DNA of 38,527 bases from Lachnospiraceae bacterium (GTDB lineage Bacteria > Bacillota > Clostridia > Lachnospirales > Lachnospiraceae): contig JALEWG010000009.1 in the NCBI GenBank assembly GCA_022788065.1, positions 1 to 38,527 of the forward strand. Reading direction: 5' to 3'. A program made the translations under genes and the position numbers. Shown here piece after piece: positions 17,334-26,879 of this stretch. The notes beneath the pieces are model-generated. The model did no database searches. It worked only from the letters and a program-made list of their open reading frames with translations, and was not told where the DNA came from. Each line of letters begins with the position of its first letter. Within the stretch, counting starts at the first letter, position 1.

Positions 17334-19529
17334 ATGAAATACAGTGTTGATGTGGTAAGAATCCGTGAAAATTCCATACAGTTAAACGGCTGGGCCATCG
17401 GAAAGACTCCGGAATCCCGGATCACCTATTGGGTCGAGGATGCGAATCACAGGCCGCTGGACTACAAATATGTGGCCACAAGAAGAGATGACGTGAGCCA
17501 GATCTATTTTAAAAAGACGGTGGACAGGGAGTTGGGATTCGATATTCAGTTTCCCTATGAGCGGGGGAAGGACTATTACCTCGTGATCTGCGGGGACGGA
17601 AGAAAGATCCGTGTAAAATACAACGAGAGTCTGATCGCAAAGCGCTCCAGTGTGGCGCATAAGAGAAGACAGAAGATCCTGGATCTCATGAACATGGAGA
17701 CGGTTCATGTGGCGTGGGATTTCTTCCGGGAAAACGGGCTGAAAGCGTTGATCGTAAAATCGAAGCACAAGCTTCAGGGAATAGACAACGATTACGATTA
17801 CGCGGAGTGGTGGGATCTGACAAAGCCCACCGATGAGGAGCTGGCCGCGCAGCGTGAAGAAATTTTTTCGCTGACGCCGAAGTTTTCGATCGTGATTCCG
17901 GTCTTTAAGACGCCGGAAAAGTTCCTGAGAGAAATGATCGATTCGATTCTGGACCAGACCTACGGAAACTGGGAGCTCTGTATCGCTGACGGAAGTCCCG
18001 CCGGACAGAGCGTGGAGCGGATCCTGAAAAAATATGCCGCGAAAGACAGCAGGATCCGGTATCAGGTGCTGGGAGAAAACCGCGGAATTGCAGGAAACAC
18101 TAACGCGGCCATGGAGATGGCGGATGGCGATTATATCGTCCTTGCGGATCATGACGACCGGATGACGCCCAACGCGCTCTATGAATGTGTGAAGGCCATC
18201 AACGCGGCACCGGAAACGGACGTGCTCTATTCTGATGAGGACAAGCTGGATATGGACGGCGGCGCGCTGTTTGATCCGCATTTTAAGCCGGATTTCAACC
18301 CGGACCTTCTGACCAGCGTCAACTATATCTGTCACCTGTTTGTGGTGAAGAAATCGCTTGTGGCGAAGACAGGCGGTTTCCGGGAGGAGTATGACGGGGC
18401 CCAGGATTATGATTTCATTTTCCGGTGCACGGAGCAGGCGGAAAAGATCTGCCATATCCCGAAGGTGCTCTACCACTGGCGTTGCCATCAGGATTCCACG
18501 GCCAGCAATCCGGAGAGCAAGCTTTATGCTTTCGAGGCGGGTTCCCGCGCCATCATGGCGCACTACGAGCGCATGGGGATTCCGGCTGTCAAAGTGGAAA
18601 AGGGCGTGGATTACGGAATCTACCATACGACCTTCGAGATCCCGGGCACGCCGCTTGTGTCCGTCATTATTCCCAACAAGGATCATACGGCAGATCTGGA
18701 CAACTGTATCCGGCCGATCCTCACACGGGGAACCTACCGGAATCTGGAGTTTATCGTGGTGGAGAACAACAGCACGGATCCGGAGACTTTCACTTATTAT
18801 GAGAAGATCCAGAAGGAATTTCCGTGTGTCCGCGTGGTGAAATGGGAGAGAGAGTTCAACTATTCGGCCATCAACAATTTCGGCGTGACCTTCGCGAAGG
18901 GCGAATACCTTCTGTTCATGAATAACGATATCGAGATCATTGCGGAGAATTTTGTGGAGGAAATGCTCGGCTTCTGTCAGAGGGAGGATGTGGGGATCGT
19001 CGGCGCCAGACTTCTTTATGAGGATGACACGATCCAGCACGCCGGCGTCGTGGTCGGCTTCGGAGGCATTGCGGGCCATACCTTCATCGGCCTCCATAAG
19101 GCGGAGAACAGCTACTTCCATCGTGCCATGTGCGCACAGGATTACAGCGCCGTCACGGCAGCCTGCATGATGAGTAAAAAATCCGTGTTTGAAAAGGCGG
19201 GCGGCTTCTCGGAGGAGCTGGCAGTCGCCTTCAACGATATCGATTACTGTATGAAGGTGCGCGCGCAGAACAGGCTGGTGGTCTACGCGCCCTATGCGGT
19301 GCTCCACCATTATGAATCAAAATCGAGGGGCCTGGAGGACACTCCGGAAAAGATCGCCCGTTTTAACCGTGAAATTGCGGTCTTTGCAAAGAAGTGGCCT
19401 GATATTTTAAAGAACGGAGACCCCTATTACAATCCGAATCTGACCCTGAGAAAATCCAATTTTGCGCTTCGCGATCTGAAAAAGGAAAAAATCGGGGAAC
19501 CATATAAACTGGAAGTACCGCTTGATTAG
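17334..19529 (+). CDS. Two-domain GT2 glycosyltransferase with an extra N-terminal domain
   Basis: Two GT-A modules: FSIVIPVFKTPEKFLREMIDSILDQTYGNWELCIADGS and VSVIIPNKDHTADLDNCIRPIL ... EFIVVENNSTDPET, with LADHDDRM and MNNDIEI; N-terminal ~110 aa is not GT2. Confidence 0.9.
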   Translation: MKYSVDVVRIRENSIQLNGWAIGKTPESRITYWVEDANHRPLDYKYVATRRDDVSQIYFKKTVDRELGFDIQFPYERGKDYYLVICGDGRKIRVKYNESLIAKRSSVAHKRRQKILDLMNMETVHVAWDFFRENGLKALIVKSKHKLQGIDNDYDYAEWWDLTKPTDEELAAQREEIFSLTPKFSIVIPVFKTPEKFLREMIDSILDQTYGNWELCIADGSPAGQSVERILKKYAAKDSRIRYQVLGENRGIAGNTNAAMEMADGDYIVLADHDDRMTPNALYECVKAINAAPETDVLYSDEDKLDMDGGALFDPHFKPDFNPDLLTSVNYICHLFVVKKSLVAKTGGFREEYDGAQDYDFIFRCTEQAEKICHIPKVLYHWRCHQDSTASNPESKLYAFEAGSRAIMAHYERMGIPAVKVEKGVDYGIYHTTFEIPGTPLVSVIIPNKDHTADLDNCIRPILTRGTYRNLEFIVVENNSTDPETFTYYEKIQKEFPCVRVVKWEREFNYSAINNFGVTFAKGEYLLFMNNDIEIIAENFVEEMLGFCQREDVGIVGARLLYEDDTIQHAGVVVGFGGIAGHTFIGLHKAENSYFHRAMCAQDYSAVTAACMMSKKSVFEKAGGFSEELAVAFNDIDYCMKVRAQNRLVVYAPYAVLHHYESKSRGLEDTPEKIARFNREIAVFAKKWPDILKNGDPYYNPNLTLRKSNFALRDLKKEKIGEPYKLEVPLD

Positions 19530-19548
19530 CGGTCGCGGAAAGGAAACC

Positions 19549-20541
19549 ATGGAGATACGCACGACGATCATTATTCCCAATTATAACGGGCTGAATTTTA
19601 TGGAGCCGTGTTTTGAGGCGCTGGAAAAGCAGACCATGAAGGACTTCCGGGTCCTCGTGGTGGACAACGGATCTACGGATGGCAGTGTGGAATGGCTGAA
19701 GAAAAAAGGGATCCCGTCTGTGTTTCTGAAGGAAAATACAGGCTTTTCGGGCGCTGTCAATACGGGAATCCGCATGGCCGACACGCCGTATGTGATCCTG
19801 TTAAACAATGACACGAAGGTCGATTCGCACTATGTGGAGGCCATGGAGCGCGCCATAAGCCGGTCGGAGAAGATCTTCTCCGTCAGCAGCCGCATGATCC
19901 AGATGTATGCGCCAGAGCTCATGGATGACGCCGGGGACATGTACAGCGTCATGGGCTGGGCATACCAGAGAGGCGTCGGGAGACCGAAGGAGTATTACGG
20001 AAAGAGCTGCCGCGTCTTTTCGGCATGCGCAGGAGCCGCCATTTACCGGAGGGCTGTGTTCGATGAGATCGGCCTGTTCGATGAGATGCACTTTGCCTAT
20101 CTGGAAGATATTGACGTGGGATACCGGGCAAAGCTTTACGGGTACGACAACATTTACTGCCCGGAGGCCGTGGTTTACCACGTGGGCAGCGGGACCAGCG
20201 GTTCGAAATACAATTCCTTCAAGGTCCGTCTGGCTGCCAGAAATAATGTGTATCTGAATTATAAGAATATGAGAGGCTGGCAGCTCCTTTTAAACAGTCC
20301 GTTCCTTTTGGCAGGCACCTTTGTGAAATACCTGTTTTTTAAAAAGAAAGGATTCGGAACGGATTATGTTTCCGGACTGCTGGAGGGTATTAAGACTGCC
20401 GGAAGATGCAAACGGGTCCCTGTGGTCTCCGGCCGTCTGAAGGAGGAGCTGAAGATCCAGCTGGAGCTGATTTTCGGGACGGCTGTCTATGTGTATGAAT
20501 TTTCAAAGCGCCGTCTGGCCGGAAAAACGCGTAATTTTTAA
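19549..20541 (+). CDS. GT2 family glycosyltransferase (rhamnosyltransferase-like)
   Basis: TTIIIPNYNGLNFMEPCFEALEKQTMKDFRVLVVDNGSTDGSVEWL, LLNNDTKVDSHYVEAM, FAYLEDIDVGYRAKLYGY. ATG 19549 preferred over the TTG at 19522. Confidence 0.9.
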   Translation: MEIRTTIIIPNYNGLNFMEPCFEALEKQTMKDFRVLVVDNGSTDGSVEWLKKKGIPSVFLKENTGFSGAVNTGIRMADTPYVILLNNDTKVDSHYVEAMERAISRSEKIFSVSSRMIQMYAPELMDDAGDMYSVMGWAYQRGVGRPKEYYGKSCRVFSACAGAAIYRRAVFDEIGLFDEMHFAYLEDIDVGYRAKLYGYDNIYCPEAVVYHVGSGTSGSKYNSFKVRLAARNNVYLNYKNMRGWQLLLNSPFLLAGTFVKYLFFKKKGFGTDYVSGLLEGIKTAGRCKRVPVVSGRLKEELKIQLELIFGTAVYVYEFSKRRLAGKTRNF

Positions 20542-20654
20542 AAATCTTAGAGATTCTTAAGAAATCGTTTATATCCAAATGAATTCGTTTCATGTATACT
20601 ATGTAGCATAGAATCGACAAACTGTTAATTCGGGACAGTAACTGGTGATACAAT

Positions 20655-22073
20655 ATGATCAAAGATAATCAGTCAAGCTTAAACCGCCTGCACGTGGTGC
20701 TCGACGCGATCGTGACCGCATGTTCTTATCTGCTTGCGTGGTACATTGTGATCGGCAGCGGCTGGGCACAGCAGCTTGGAAAGAGAACTCTGGAAGCGGA
20801 ATTTTATTTTGCCACGCTTGTTATCATTGTTCCGGGGTATCTGATTCTGTATTCATTTTTCAATCTCTACACGCCGAAACGTGTTCTGGGAAGAAGAAAT
20901 GAGTTCGGAAAAATATTTAAAGCAAATACGATCGGCCTTCTGATCTTCGGTCTGGTGCTTTATCTTGGACGTAAGGAACCGCACCTGTTCAATTTCTCTC
21001 AGCGGCTGGTTGTATATTTCTATGTCATCAATATCGCGATGATCGCCGCGGAGCGGAATGCCATCCGCATCGTCCTGCGGTCCATGCGGTCAAAGGGATA
21101 TAACCAGAAACATATTCTTCTCGTGGGATATTCCAGCGCGGCCGAGGGATTTGTGGACCGTGTCAACGCGAACCCGGAATGGGGATACCAGATCCGGGGA
21201 ATTCTGGACGACAATAAAGAGCGGGGCTGTGAGTACGGGGGAGTAAAGATTATCGGCAATATCGACGATCTGGATTACATCCTCGAACAGAACTCGCTTG
21301 ATGAGATCGCCATCACCTTAAGTCTGGGCGATTATGAAAAACTGCGCCATATTGTGGCTCTCTGTGAAAAATCCGGCGTTCATACCAAGTTTATTCCGGA
21401 TTACGGAAATATTATCCCGACAGTCCCCTATATGGAGGATCTTCAGGGCCTTCCCGTGATCCATATCCGGCATGTGCCGTTAAATAATATGTTCAATGCG
21501 GCGGTCAAAAGAACCGTGGATATTTTCGGTTCCCTGGTGGGAATCATCCTGTTTTCGCCGATCATGATCCTTGTGGCGATCGCGATCAAGCTCACGTCGC
21601 CGGGACCGGTGATTTACTGCCAGGAGCGGGTCGGACTGCACAACCGACCATTTAAAATGTATAAATTCCGTTCCATGACGGTTCAGGATCCCGGAAAGGA
21701 GAAGAGCCGCTGGACCACGCCGGGAGATTCCCGCGTGACGCCGATCGGAAAGCTGATCCGGAAGACCAGTATCGATGAAACTCCCCAGTTTTTCAATATT
21801 CTGTTCGGGGATATGAGCCTTGTGGGTCCGAGACCGGAGCGGCCGTTTTTCGTTGAGAAGTTTAAGGAGGAAATCCCGAGATATATGATCAAGCACCAGG
21901 TACGCCCGGGCCTTACCGGCTGGGCACAGGTCAACGGGTATCGCGGTGATACCTCGATCATTAAGAGAATTGAACACGATCTCTATTACATTGAAAACTG
22001 GACACTGGGATTTGATTTTAAAATCATGTTTCTGACAGTCTTCAAGGGATTTATCAATAAAAACGCATATTAA
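20655..22073 (+). CDS. Undecaprenyl-phosphate sugar phosphotransferase (polyisoprenyl-phosphate hexose-1-phosphate transferase type)
   Basis: N-terminal TM helices and CoA-binding-like domain, then KRTVDIFGSLVGIILFSPIMILVAIAIKLTSPGPVIYCQERVG, FKMYKFRSM, DETPQFFNILFGDMSLVGPRPERP. Confidence 0.93.
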   Translation: MIKDNQSSLNRLHVVLDAIVTACSYLLAWYIVIGSGWAQQLGKRTLEAEFYFATLVIIVPGYLILYSFFNLYTPKRVLGRRNEFGKIFKANTIGLLIFGLVLYLGRKEPHLFNFSQRLVVYFYVINIAMIAAERNAIRIVLRSMRSKGYNQKHILLVGYSSAAEGFVDRVNANPEWGYQIRGILDDNKERGCEYGGVKIIGNIDDLDYILEQNSLDEIAITLSLGDYEKLRHIVALCEKSGVHTKFIPDYGNIIPTVPYMEDLQGLPVIHIRHVPLNNMFNAAVKRTVDIFGSLVGIILFSPIMILVAIAIKLTSPGPVIYCQERVGLHNRPFKMYKFRSMTVQDPGKEKSRWTTPGDSRVTPIGKLIRKTSIDETPQFFNILFGDMSLVGPRPERPFFVEKFKEEIPRYMIKHQVRPGLTGWAQVNGYRGDTSIIKRIEHDLYYIENWTLGFDFKIMFLTVFKGFINKNAY

Positions 22074-22087
22074 ACGAGGACACTATT

Positions 22088-23878
22088 ATGAATTACGAAG
22101 ATGAACTGGAGCGCGCACGGGCAAAGCGGAGCCGCAGGCGCGAAAGCAGTACGGGTTCACGGAACAGGAGCACGGGAACAGGGGCAGCCGGTGAGACGCC
22201 GGTACGCGCCCATTCTTCCGCACACTCTGCGTCGGCCCGCAGGAGAAAGAAAAATAACAGAGTAAAGAAGATCGCTGCCATTGTGGCTGTGGTGATCGTC
22301 CTGCTGATCGCAGCCGTGGTGATAGGCGCTTACGCCTATATCAATCACCACATGGAAAAATCCTTTGACAGTGATTTCCGCCAGGAAGAGGTGGAAAACC
22401 AGAACATTCCGTTAGAAATGCGGGAAAAGATGGAAAAGGGATACTGGACGGTCGCAATTTTCGGCGTGGATTCCAGAGACAACTCACTGGGCAAAGGAAA
22501 CCAGTCCGACGTTATCATGATCGCAAACTTAAACCGTGCGACCGGAGAGATCAAGCTGGTTTCCGTGTTCCGGGATACGTATTTAAATATCAATGACAGA
22601 AATACTTACAATAAGATCAATGCCGCCTACGCGACCGGAGGACCGGAGGCGGCTGTCAAGGCGTTAAACAAGAATCTGGATCTGAACATTACCCACTATG
22701 CGACCTTCAACTGGAAGGCTGTGGCTACCGTGATCAATATTCTCGGCGGTGTGGAGATCGATGTGAGCAAGTCCGAATTCTACTACATCAACGCGTTTAT
22801 CACAGAGACGGTGAAAGGCACCGGAATCGGTTCCACGCAGCTGGACGCTCCGGGCACCCATCTTCTGGACGGTGTTCAGGCGGTGGCATACGGACGTCTC
22901 CGTCTGATGGACAGTGATTACGCCCGCACCGAGCGCCAGAGGATCGTGATCCAGAAGGCTTTTGAGAAGGCAAAGAAGGCGGATCTGGCAACGCTCAACA
23001 GCGTGGTCGGACATGTATTCGAGATGACAAAGACCAATATCCAGTTCGGCGACCTGGCCGGCCTGGTGAAGGATATCAATAAGTATCATCTGGGAGAATC
23101 CCTGGGATTCCCGGCAGCCCGCGGCGAGGAAAGGATGAAGATCGGAAGCAATAATCTGTCCTGTGTCATTCCGCAGACACTGGAGAGCAATGTGATCAGT
23201 CTTCACAAATTCCTGTATGACGAGGATGACTATACCCCGTCCGCAACGGTTCAGGAGATCAGCAAAAAGATTGCCGAGTTAAGCGGTCTTTCGAAGGCAG
23301 GACAGGAGATCGGCCATGTCGCAACGGACAAGGGATATGTCCCGAAAGCGACGACCACCGCCGCTGCCGATACAACGGCTGCTTCGACGGCAGAGAGTTC
23401 CGAGAGCCAGTCCGGGACAGAGACCTCGGAGGGAGAATCCGAAGCTTCCTCGGAGGGAGAGTCGGGGAGTGAATCTCCGAGCGAGTCCCAGCCGGAATCC
23501 GGGTCCATCATCGAGAGACCGATGGAATCTACCGAGTACGGGCCTCACTCCACAACAGAAGAACATCATTACGGACCGGGCGGTCCCTCTTCCACTACGG
23601 CGGCGTCTCCGGGCGGCGGTCCGGGCAGTACGGAGGGACGGATCCCGGAGGCGACGACTGCAACTCCTGGTACAGAACCGTCCTCCCCGTCCGATAAGAT
23701 TTCTGTGATCGTGCCTTCGACAGCGGCACAGAACAGTACGGCAGCGCCTTCGGGCGGCGGTCCCTCTGCCCCTTCGTCACCGGCGGATATGACATCCCCG
23801 GCGGCGGGCGGGAACGGTCCGGCCTCTCAGGCGACGGCGCCGGTTCCCAGTGCTCCGCAGAGTGCACCGGGAATGTAA
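22088..23878 (+). CDS. LytR-CpsA-Psr (LCP) family protein with Ser/Thr/Pro/Gly-rich C-terminal tail
   Basis: Basic cytoplasmic N-terminus, one TM helix, LCP motifs TVAIFGVDSRDNSLGKGNQSDVIMIANLNRATGEIKLVSVFRDTYL, INAAYATGGPEAAVKALNKNLDL, GVQAVAYGRLRLMDSDYARTERQRIVI. Confidence 0.93.
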   Translation: MNYEDELERARAKRSRRRESSTGSRNRSTGTGAAGETPVRAHSSAHSASARRRKKNNRVKKIAAIVAVVIVLLIAAVVIGAYAYINHHMEKSFDSDFRQEEVENQNIPLEMREKMEKGYWTVAIFGVDSRDNSLGKGNQSDVIMIANLNRATGEIKLVSVFRDTYLNINDRNTYNKINAAYATGGPEAAVKALNKNLDLNITHYATFNWKAVATVINILGGVEIDVSKSEFYYINAFITETVKGTGIGSTQLDAPGTHLLDGVQAVAYGRLRLMDSDYARTERQRIVIQKAFEKAKKADLATLNSVVGHVFEMTKTNIQFGDLAGLVKDINKYHLGESLGFPAARGEERMKIGSNNLSCVIPQTLESNVISLHKFLYDEDDYTPSATVQEISKKIAELSGLSKAGQEIGHVATDKGYVPKATTTAAADTTAASTAESSESQSGTETSEGESEASSEGESGSESPSESQPESGSIIERPMESTEYGPHSTTEEHHYGPGGPSSTTAASPGGGPGSTEGRIPEATTATPGTEPSSPSDKISVIVPSTAAQNSTAAPSGGGPSAPSSPADMTSPAAGGNGPASQATAPVPSAPQSAPGM

Positions 23879-23892
23879 AAATGTAAATTAAG

Positions 23893-23938
23893 AAGCTGAT
23901 GCTTTCGCGATGAAAATCGTGAAGCGTCAGCTTTTTTT
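23893..23938 (+). terminator. Rho-independent terminator after the LCP gene
   Basis: AAGCTGATGCTTTCGCGAT-GAAA-ATCGTGAAGCGTCAGCTT followed by TTTTTTT. Confidence 0.88.
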
Positions 23939-23955
23939 GCATGGGAAATTTTCTT

Positions 23956-23983
23956 TTTACCTAAAACTTACAAATAAGTTACG
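23956..23983 (+). promoter_or_regulatory. Putative Pho box upstream of pstS
   Basis: TTTACC (23956), CTTACA (23967), GTTACG (23978): three direct repeats exactly 11 bp apart. Confidence 0.5.
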
Positions 23984-24071
23984 AGATCATGGTTTTTCCA
24001 TTTACCGGGAAGTGGTAAAAACATAGTGTGAACAAAAGGAATTTATTATTATTTTCAGGAGGAAAAACATT

Positions 24072-24983
24072 ATGAAAATCAGAAAAATTATGACAATGGC
24101 AGGAACAGCAGCAATCGCGGCAGGAATGCTTGCAGGCTGCTCAGGCAATAAAACAGCGGCGACGACCGCGGCTCCCGCGACGACCGCAGCAGCAACAGAG
24201 GCTGCAACAACTGCAGCAGCAACAACTGCAGCAGAGAGCACCAGACTTTCCGGAAGTATTTCCATGTCCGGATCCACTTCCATGGAAAAGCTGGCAAACG
24301 CGCTCTGCGAGAGCTTTATGGAAAAGTATCCCGATGTGAACGTAACGGTTGAGTTTACCGGTTCTTCCGCGGGAATCGAATCCGTTCTTTCCGGAAAATG
24401 TGATATCGGAAACTCTTCAAGAAACTTAAAGGACGAGGAAAAGTCCTCCGGAGCTGTAGAGAACATTGTGGCGATCGACGGAATTGCCGTGGCACTGGAT
24501 CCGAAAAATACGGTTGCCGATCTGTCAAAGGATCAGCTGACCGCGATCTATAAGGGTGAAATCAAAAACTGGAGCGAGCTCGGCGGACAGAACATGCCGA
24601 TCGTTGTGGTGGGACGTGAAGCAGGTTCCGGCACAAGAAGTGCGTTTGAAGAGATCCTGAAGGTCGAAGACGCCTGCGCATATGCCAATGAGCTGGACAG
24701 CACAGGTGCTGTTATGGCAAAAGTGGCTTCCACACCGGGCGCCATCGGTTATGTTTCCCTCGACGCGGTTGACGACAGCGTGATCGCGGCGAAACTGGAC
24801 GGAGTGGAGCCGAACGCGGAGAACATCAAATCAGGCAGCTACTTCTTAAGCCGTCCGTTTGTCATGGCCACAAAGGGCGAGATCAAAGACCAGAATGAGC
24901 TGGTTCAGGCTCTGTTCGACTATGTATATTCCGAGGAAGGCCAGAACATTGCCGCAGGCGTCGGCCTGATCACTGTAAAATAA
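24072..24983 (+). CDS. pstS: Phosphate ABC transporter substrate-binding lipoprotein
   Basis: Lipobox AGMLAGCSG, Ala/Thr linker, SISMSGSTSMEKLANAL, VTVEFTGSSAGIESVLSGKCDIGNSSR, GREAGSGTRSAFEEI. Confidence 0.95.
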   Translation: MKIRKIMTMAGTAAIAAGMLAGCSGNKTAATTAAPATTAAATEAATTAAATTAAESTRLSGSISMSGSTSMEKLANALCESFMEKYPDVNVTVEFTGSSAGIESVLSGKCDIGNSSRNLKDEEKSSGAVENIVAIDGIAVALDPKNTVADLSKDQLTAIYKGEIKNWSELGGQNMPIVVVGREAGSGTRSAFEEILKVEDACAYANELDSTGAVMAKVASTPGAIGYVSLDAVDDSVIAAKLDGVEPNAENIKSGSYFLSRPFVMATKGEIKDQNELVQALFDYVYSEEGQNIAAGVGLITVK

Positions 24984-25038
24984 GTGCTGCGATTTTCGGA
25001 ACATCTGAAAAATGCAGTCTGGAAGGAATGGAGATTAT

Positions 25039-25974
25039 ATGACAGAAAATCAGACTTTTTCAATCAAAAGTGACAGCAGGAGCAAGGCACTGGTGGAGCA
25101 TGTGGCTGAGATCATCTTCACGGTCTGCGCATTCTTCGCGGTATTAGCTGTCATCTCCATCACCGTGTACATGTTTTTAAACGGAATGCCGGCTCTGTTC
25201 CAGGTGGGAATCAGAGAGATCCTGTTCGGAACAAAATGGCAGCCGGCTTCCGCGGATCCCTCCTTCGGTATCCTGTATGTAATTCTTACCTCCTTGATCG
25301 GCACCACAGCCGCGATCCTGATCGGAGCTCCTGTCGGGGTCCTGACCGCGGTGTTCATGGAGGAACTGGCAGCTACGAAACTGGCCGCCGTCGTGAAGCC
25401 GGCGGTTGAACTTCTGGCGGGAATACCGTCCGTCATTTACGGACTTCTGGGAATCTATCTGCTGAATCCGGTCATGTACCGACTGGAAATCGCACTCTTT
25501 GCGGACTCTCCGGATCATCAGTTCACCGGCGGCGCCAATCTGATCTCGGCGGTCATTGTTCTCGCGATCATGATCCTGCCGACGGTGATCAATGTGAGTG
25601 CTTCCGCTCTCCACGCGGTTCCGGCAAACCAGAGAGCAGCCTCGCTGGCCATGGGTGCTTCCCGGATCCAGACGATCTTCCGGGTGACACTTCCATCGGC
25701 CAGATCCGGTATTGCAGCTGCGATCGTTCTGGGAACCGGACGTGCCATCGGTGAAGCCATGGCGATCACACTGGTTTCCGGAAGCTCCGTCAACTTCCCA
25801 CTGCCGTTTAACTCGGTCCGTTTCCTCACGACAGCGATCGTTGCGGAAATGGGATATGCGTCCGGACTTCACAGGAAGGTACTCTTTACCATCGGACTGG
25901 TATTGTTCGTATTTATCATGCTGATCAATATCTGTCTGACACGAATCTTAAAAGGCAGGGAGGATGAGGCATGA
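25039..25974 (+). CDS. pstC: Phosphate ABC transporter permease PstC
   Basis: Permease motif VPANQRAASLAMGASRIQTIFRVTLPSARSGIAAAIVLGTGRAIGEAMAI; order pstS-C-A-B-phoU. Confidence 0.95.
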   Translation: MTENQTFSIKSDSRSKALVEHVAEIIFTVCAFFAVLAVISITVYMFLNGMPALFQVGIREILFGTKWQPASADPSFGILYVILTSLIGTTAAILIGAPVGVLTAVFMEELAATKLAAVVKPAVELLAGIPSVIYGLLGIYLLNPVMYRLEIALFADSPDHQFTGGANLISAVIVLAIMILPTVINVSASALHAVPANQRAASLAMGASRIQTIFRVTLPSARSGIAAAIVLGTGRAIGEAMAITLVSGSSVNFPLPFNSVRFLTTAIVAEMGYASGLHRKVLFTIGLVLFVFIMLINICLTRILKGREDEA

Positions 25975-26846
25975 ACACGGGCAGTATCATGAATAAAAAA
26001 CGGAGAATCTCCGACGATATTCTGACAGTGCTGATCTATCTGTCGGCATTCCTCGCGGTGGGCCTGCTGCTTGGCATTATCGGATACGTCTTTTACCGGG
26101 GCATCAGCAATCTGAGCTGGTCCTTCCTTGTGACAGTCCAGAGTCCCACAAAGAAGATCATGGGAATTGCCGGGAATATCGTGAATACTCTTTATATCGT
26201 CGTGTTGACGCTCCTTGTGGTAACTCCGATCGGAGTCGGCGGAGCCATTTACCTGAATGAATACGCGAAGCCGGGAAAATTTGTTTCCCTCATTGAGTTT
26301 ACGATTGAGACGCTTACAGGAATCCCGTCCATTATATTCGGTCTGTTCGGGAATATCTTTTTCGGAGAAGTCCTGGGACTGGGATATTCCATGCTGACAG
26401 GCGCATTCACGCTGACGATCATGGTTCTTCCGCTGATTGCGAAAAACACACAGGAGGCGCTGAGAACTATACCGGAGAGCTACCGGAGCGGAGCGCTCGG
26501 AATCGGGGCCACAAAATGGTATATGATCCGGACGATTCTGCTTCCCAGTGCCATGCCGGGGATTCTGACCGGAATCATTCTGGCGATCGGGCGGATCGTG
26601 GGCGAGTCGGCGGCGCTGCTTTTTACGTCCGGCAGCGGATTTTACCTTCCGAAGCCGGGACTGGGGCTGGTGCGGAAACTGTTCGAATCCGGCGGTACCA
26701 TGACGATCGAACTGTATCTCCAGATGGCTAAAGGAAAATATGATGTGGCATTTGCCATCGCGTGCGTTCTGCTGATACTGGTGCTGGCCATGAACTGTCT
26801 GACCAGATATCTTGCCGGCAGATTCAACGTGGAGAACAGGAAATAG
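25971..26846 (+). CDS. pstA: Phosphate ABC transporter permease PstA
   Basis: IPESYRSGALGIGATKWYMIRTILLPSAMPGILTGIILAIGRIVGESAALL; ATGA overlap with pstC. Confidence 0.95.
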   Translation: MNTGSIMNKKRRISDDILTVLIYLSAFLAVGLLLGIIGYVFYRGISNLSWSFLVTVQSPTKKIMGIAGNIVNTLYIVVLTLLVVTPIGVGGAIYLNEYAKPGKFVSLIEFTIETLTGIPSIIFGLFGNIFFGEVLGLGYSMLTGAFTLTIMVLPLIAKNTQEALRTIPESYRSGALGIGATKWYMIRTILLPSAMPGILTGIILAIGRIVGESAALLFTSGSGFYLPKPGLGLVRKLFESGGTMTIELYLQMAKGKYDVAFAIACVLLILVLAMNCLTRYLAGRFNVENRK

Positions 26847-26879
26847 ACTTCGGTGATAACAAAGTAGGTAGGAGAAACT

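Noticed and set aside
17382-19310. 642-aa antisense ORF opposite the two-domain glycosyltransferase
   Set aside because: The opposite strand has clear GT2 motifs; this is a shadow ORF with His/Arg-rich unpatterned composition and no RBS or recognisable domain.
24170-24240. Short GCAGCAACAACT repeats at the start of pstS as a possible CRISPR or regulatory repeat
   Set aside because: They encode an Ala/Thr-rich lipoprotein linker (TTAAATEAATTAAATTAA) in frame; simple low-complexity coding DNA.
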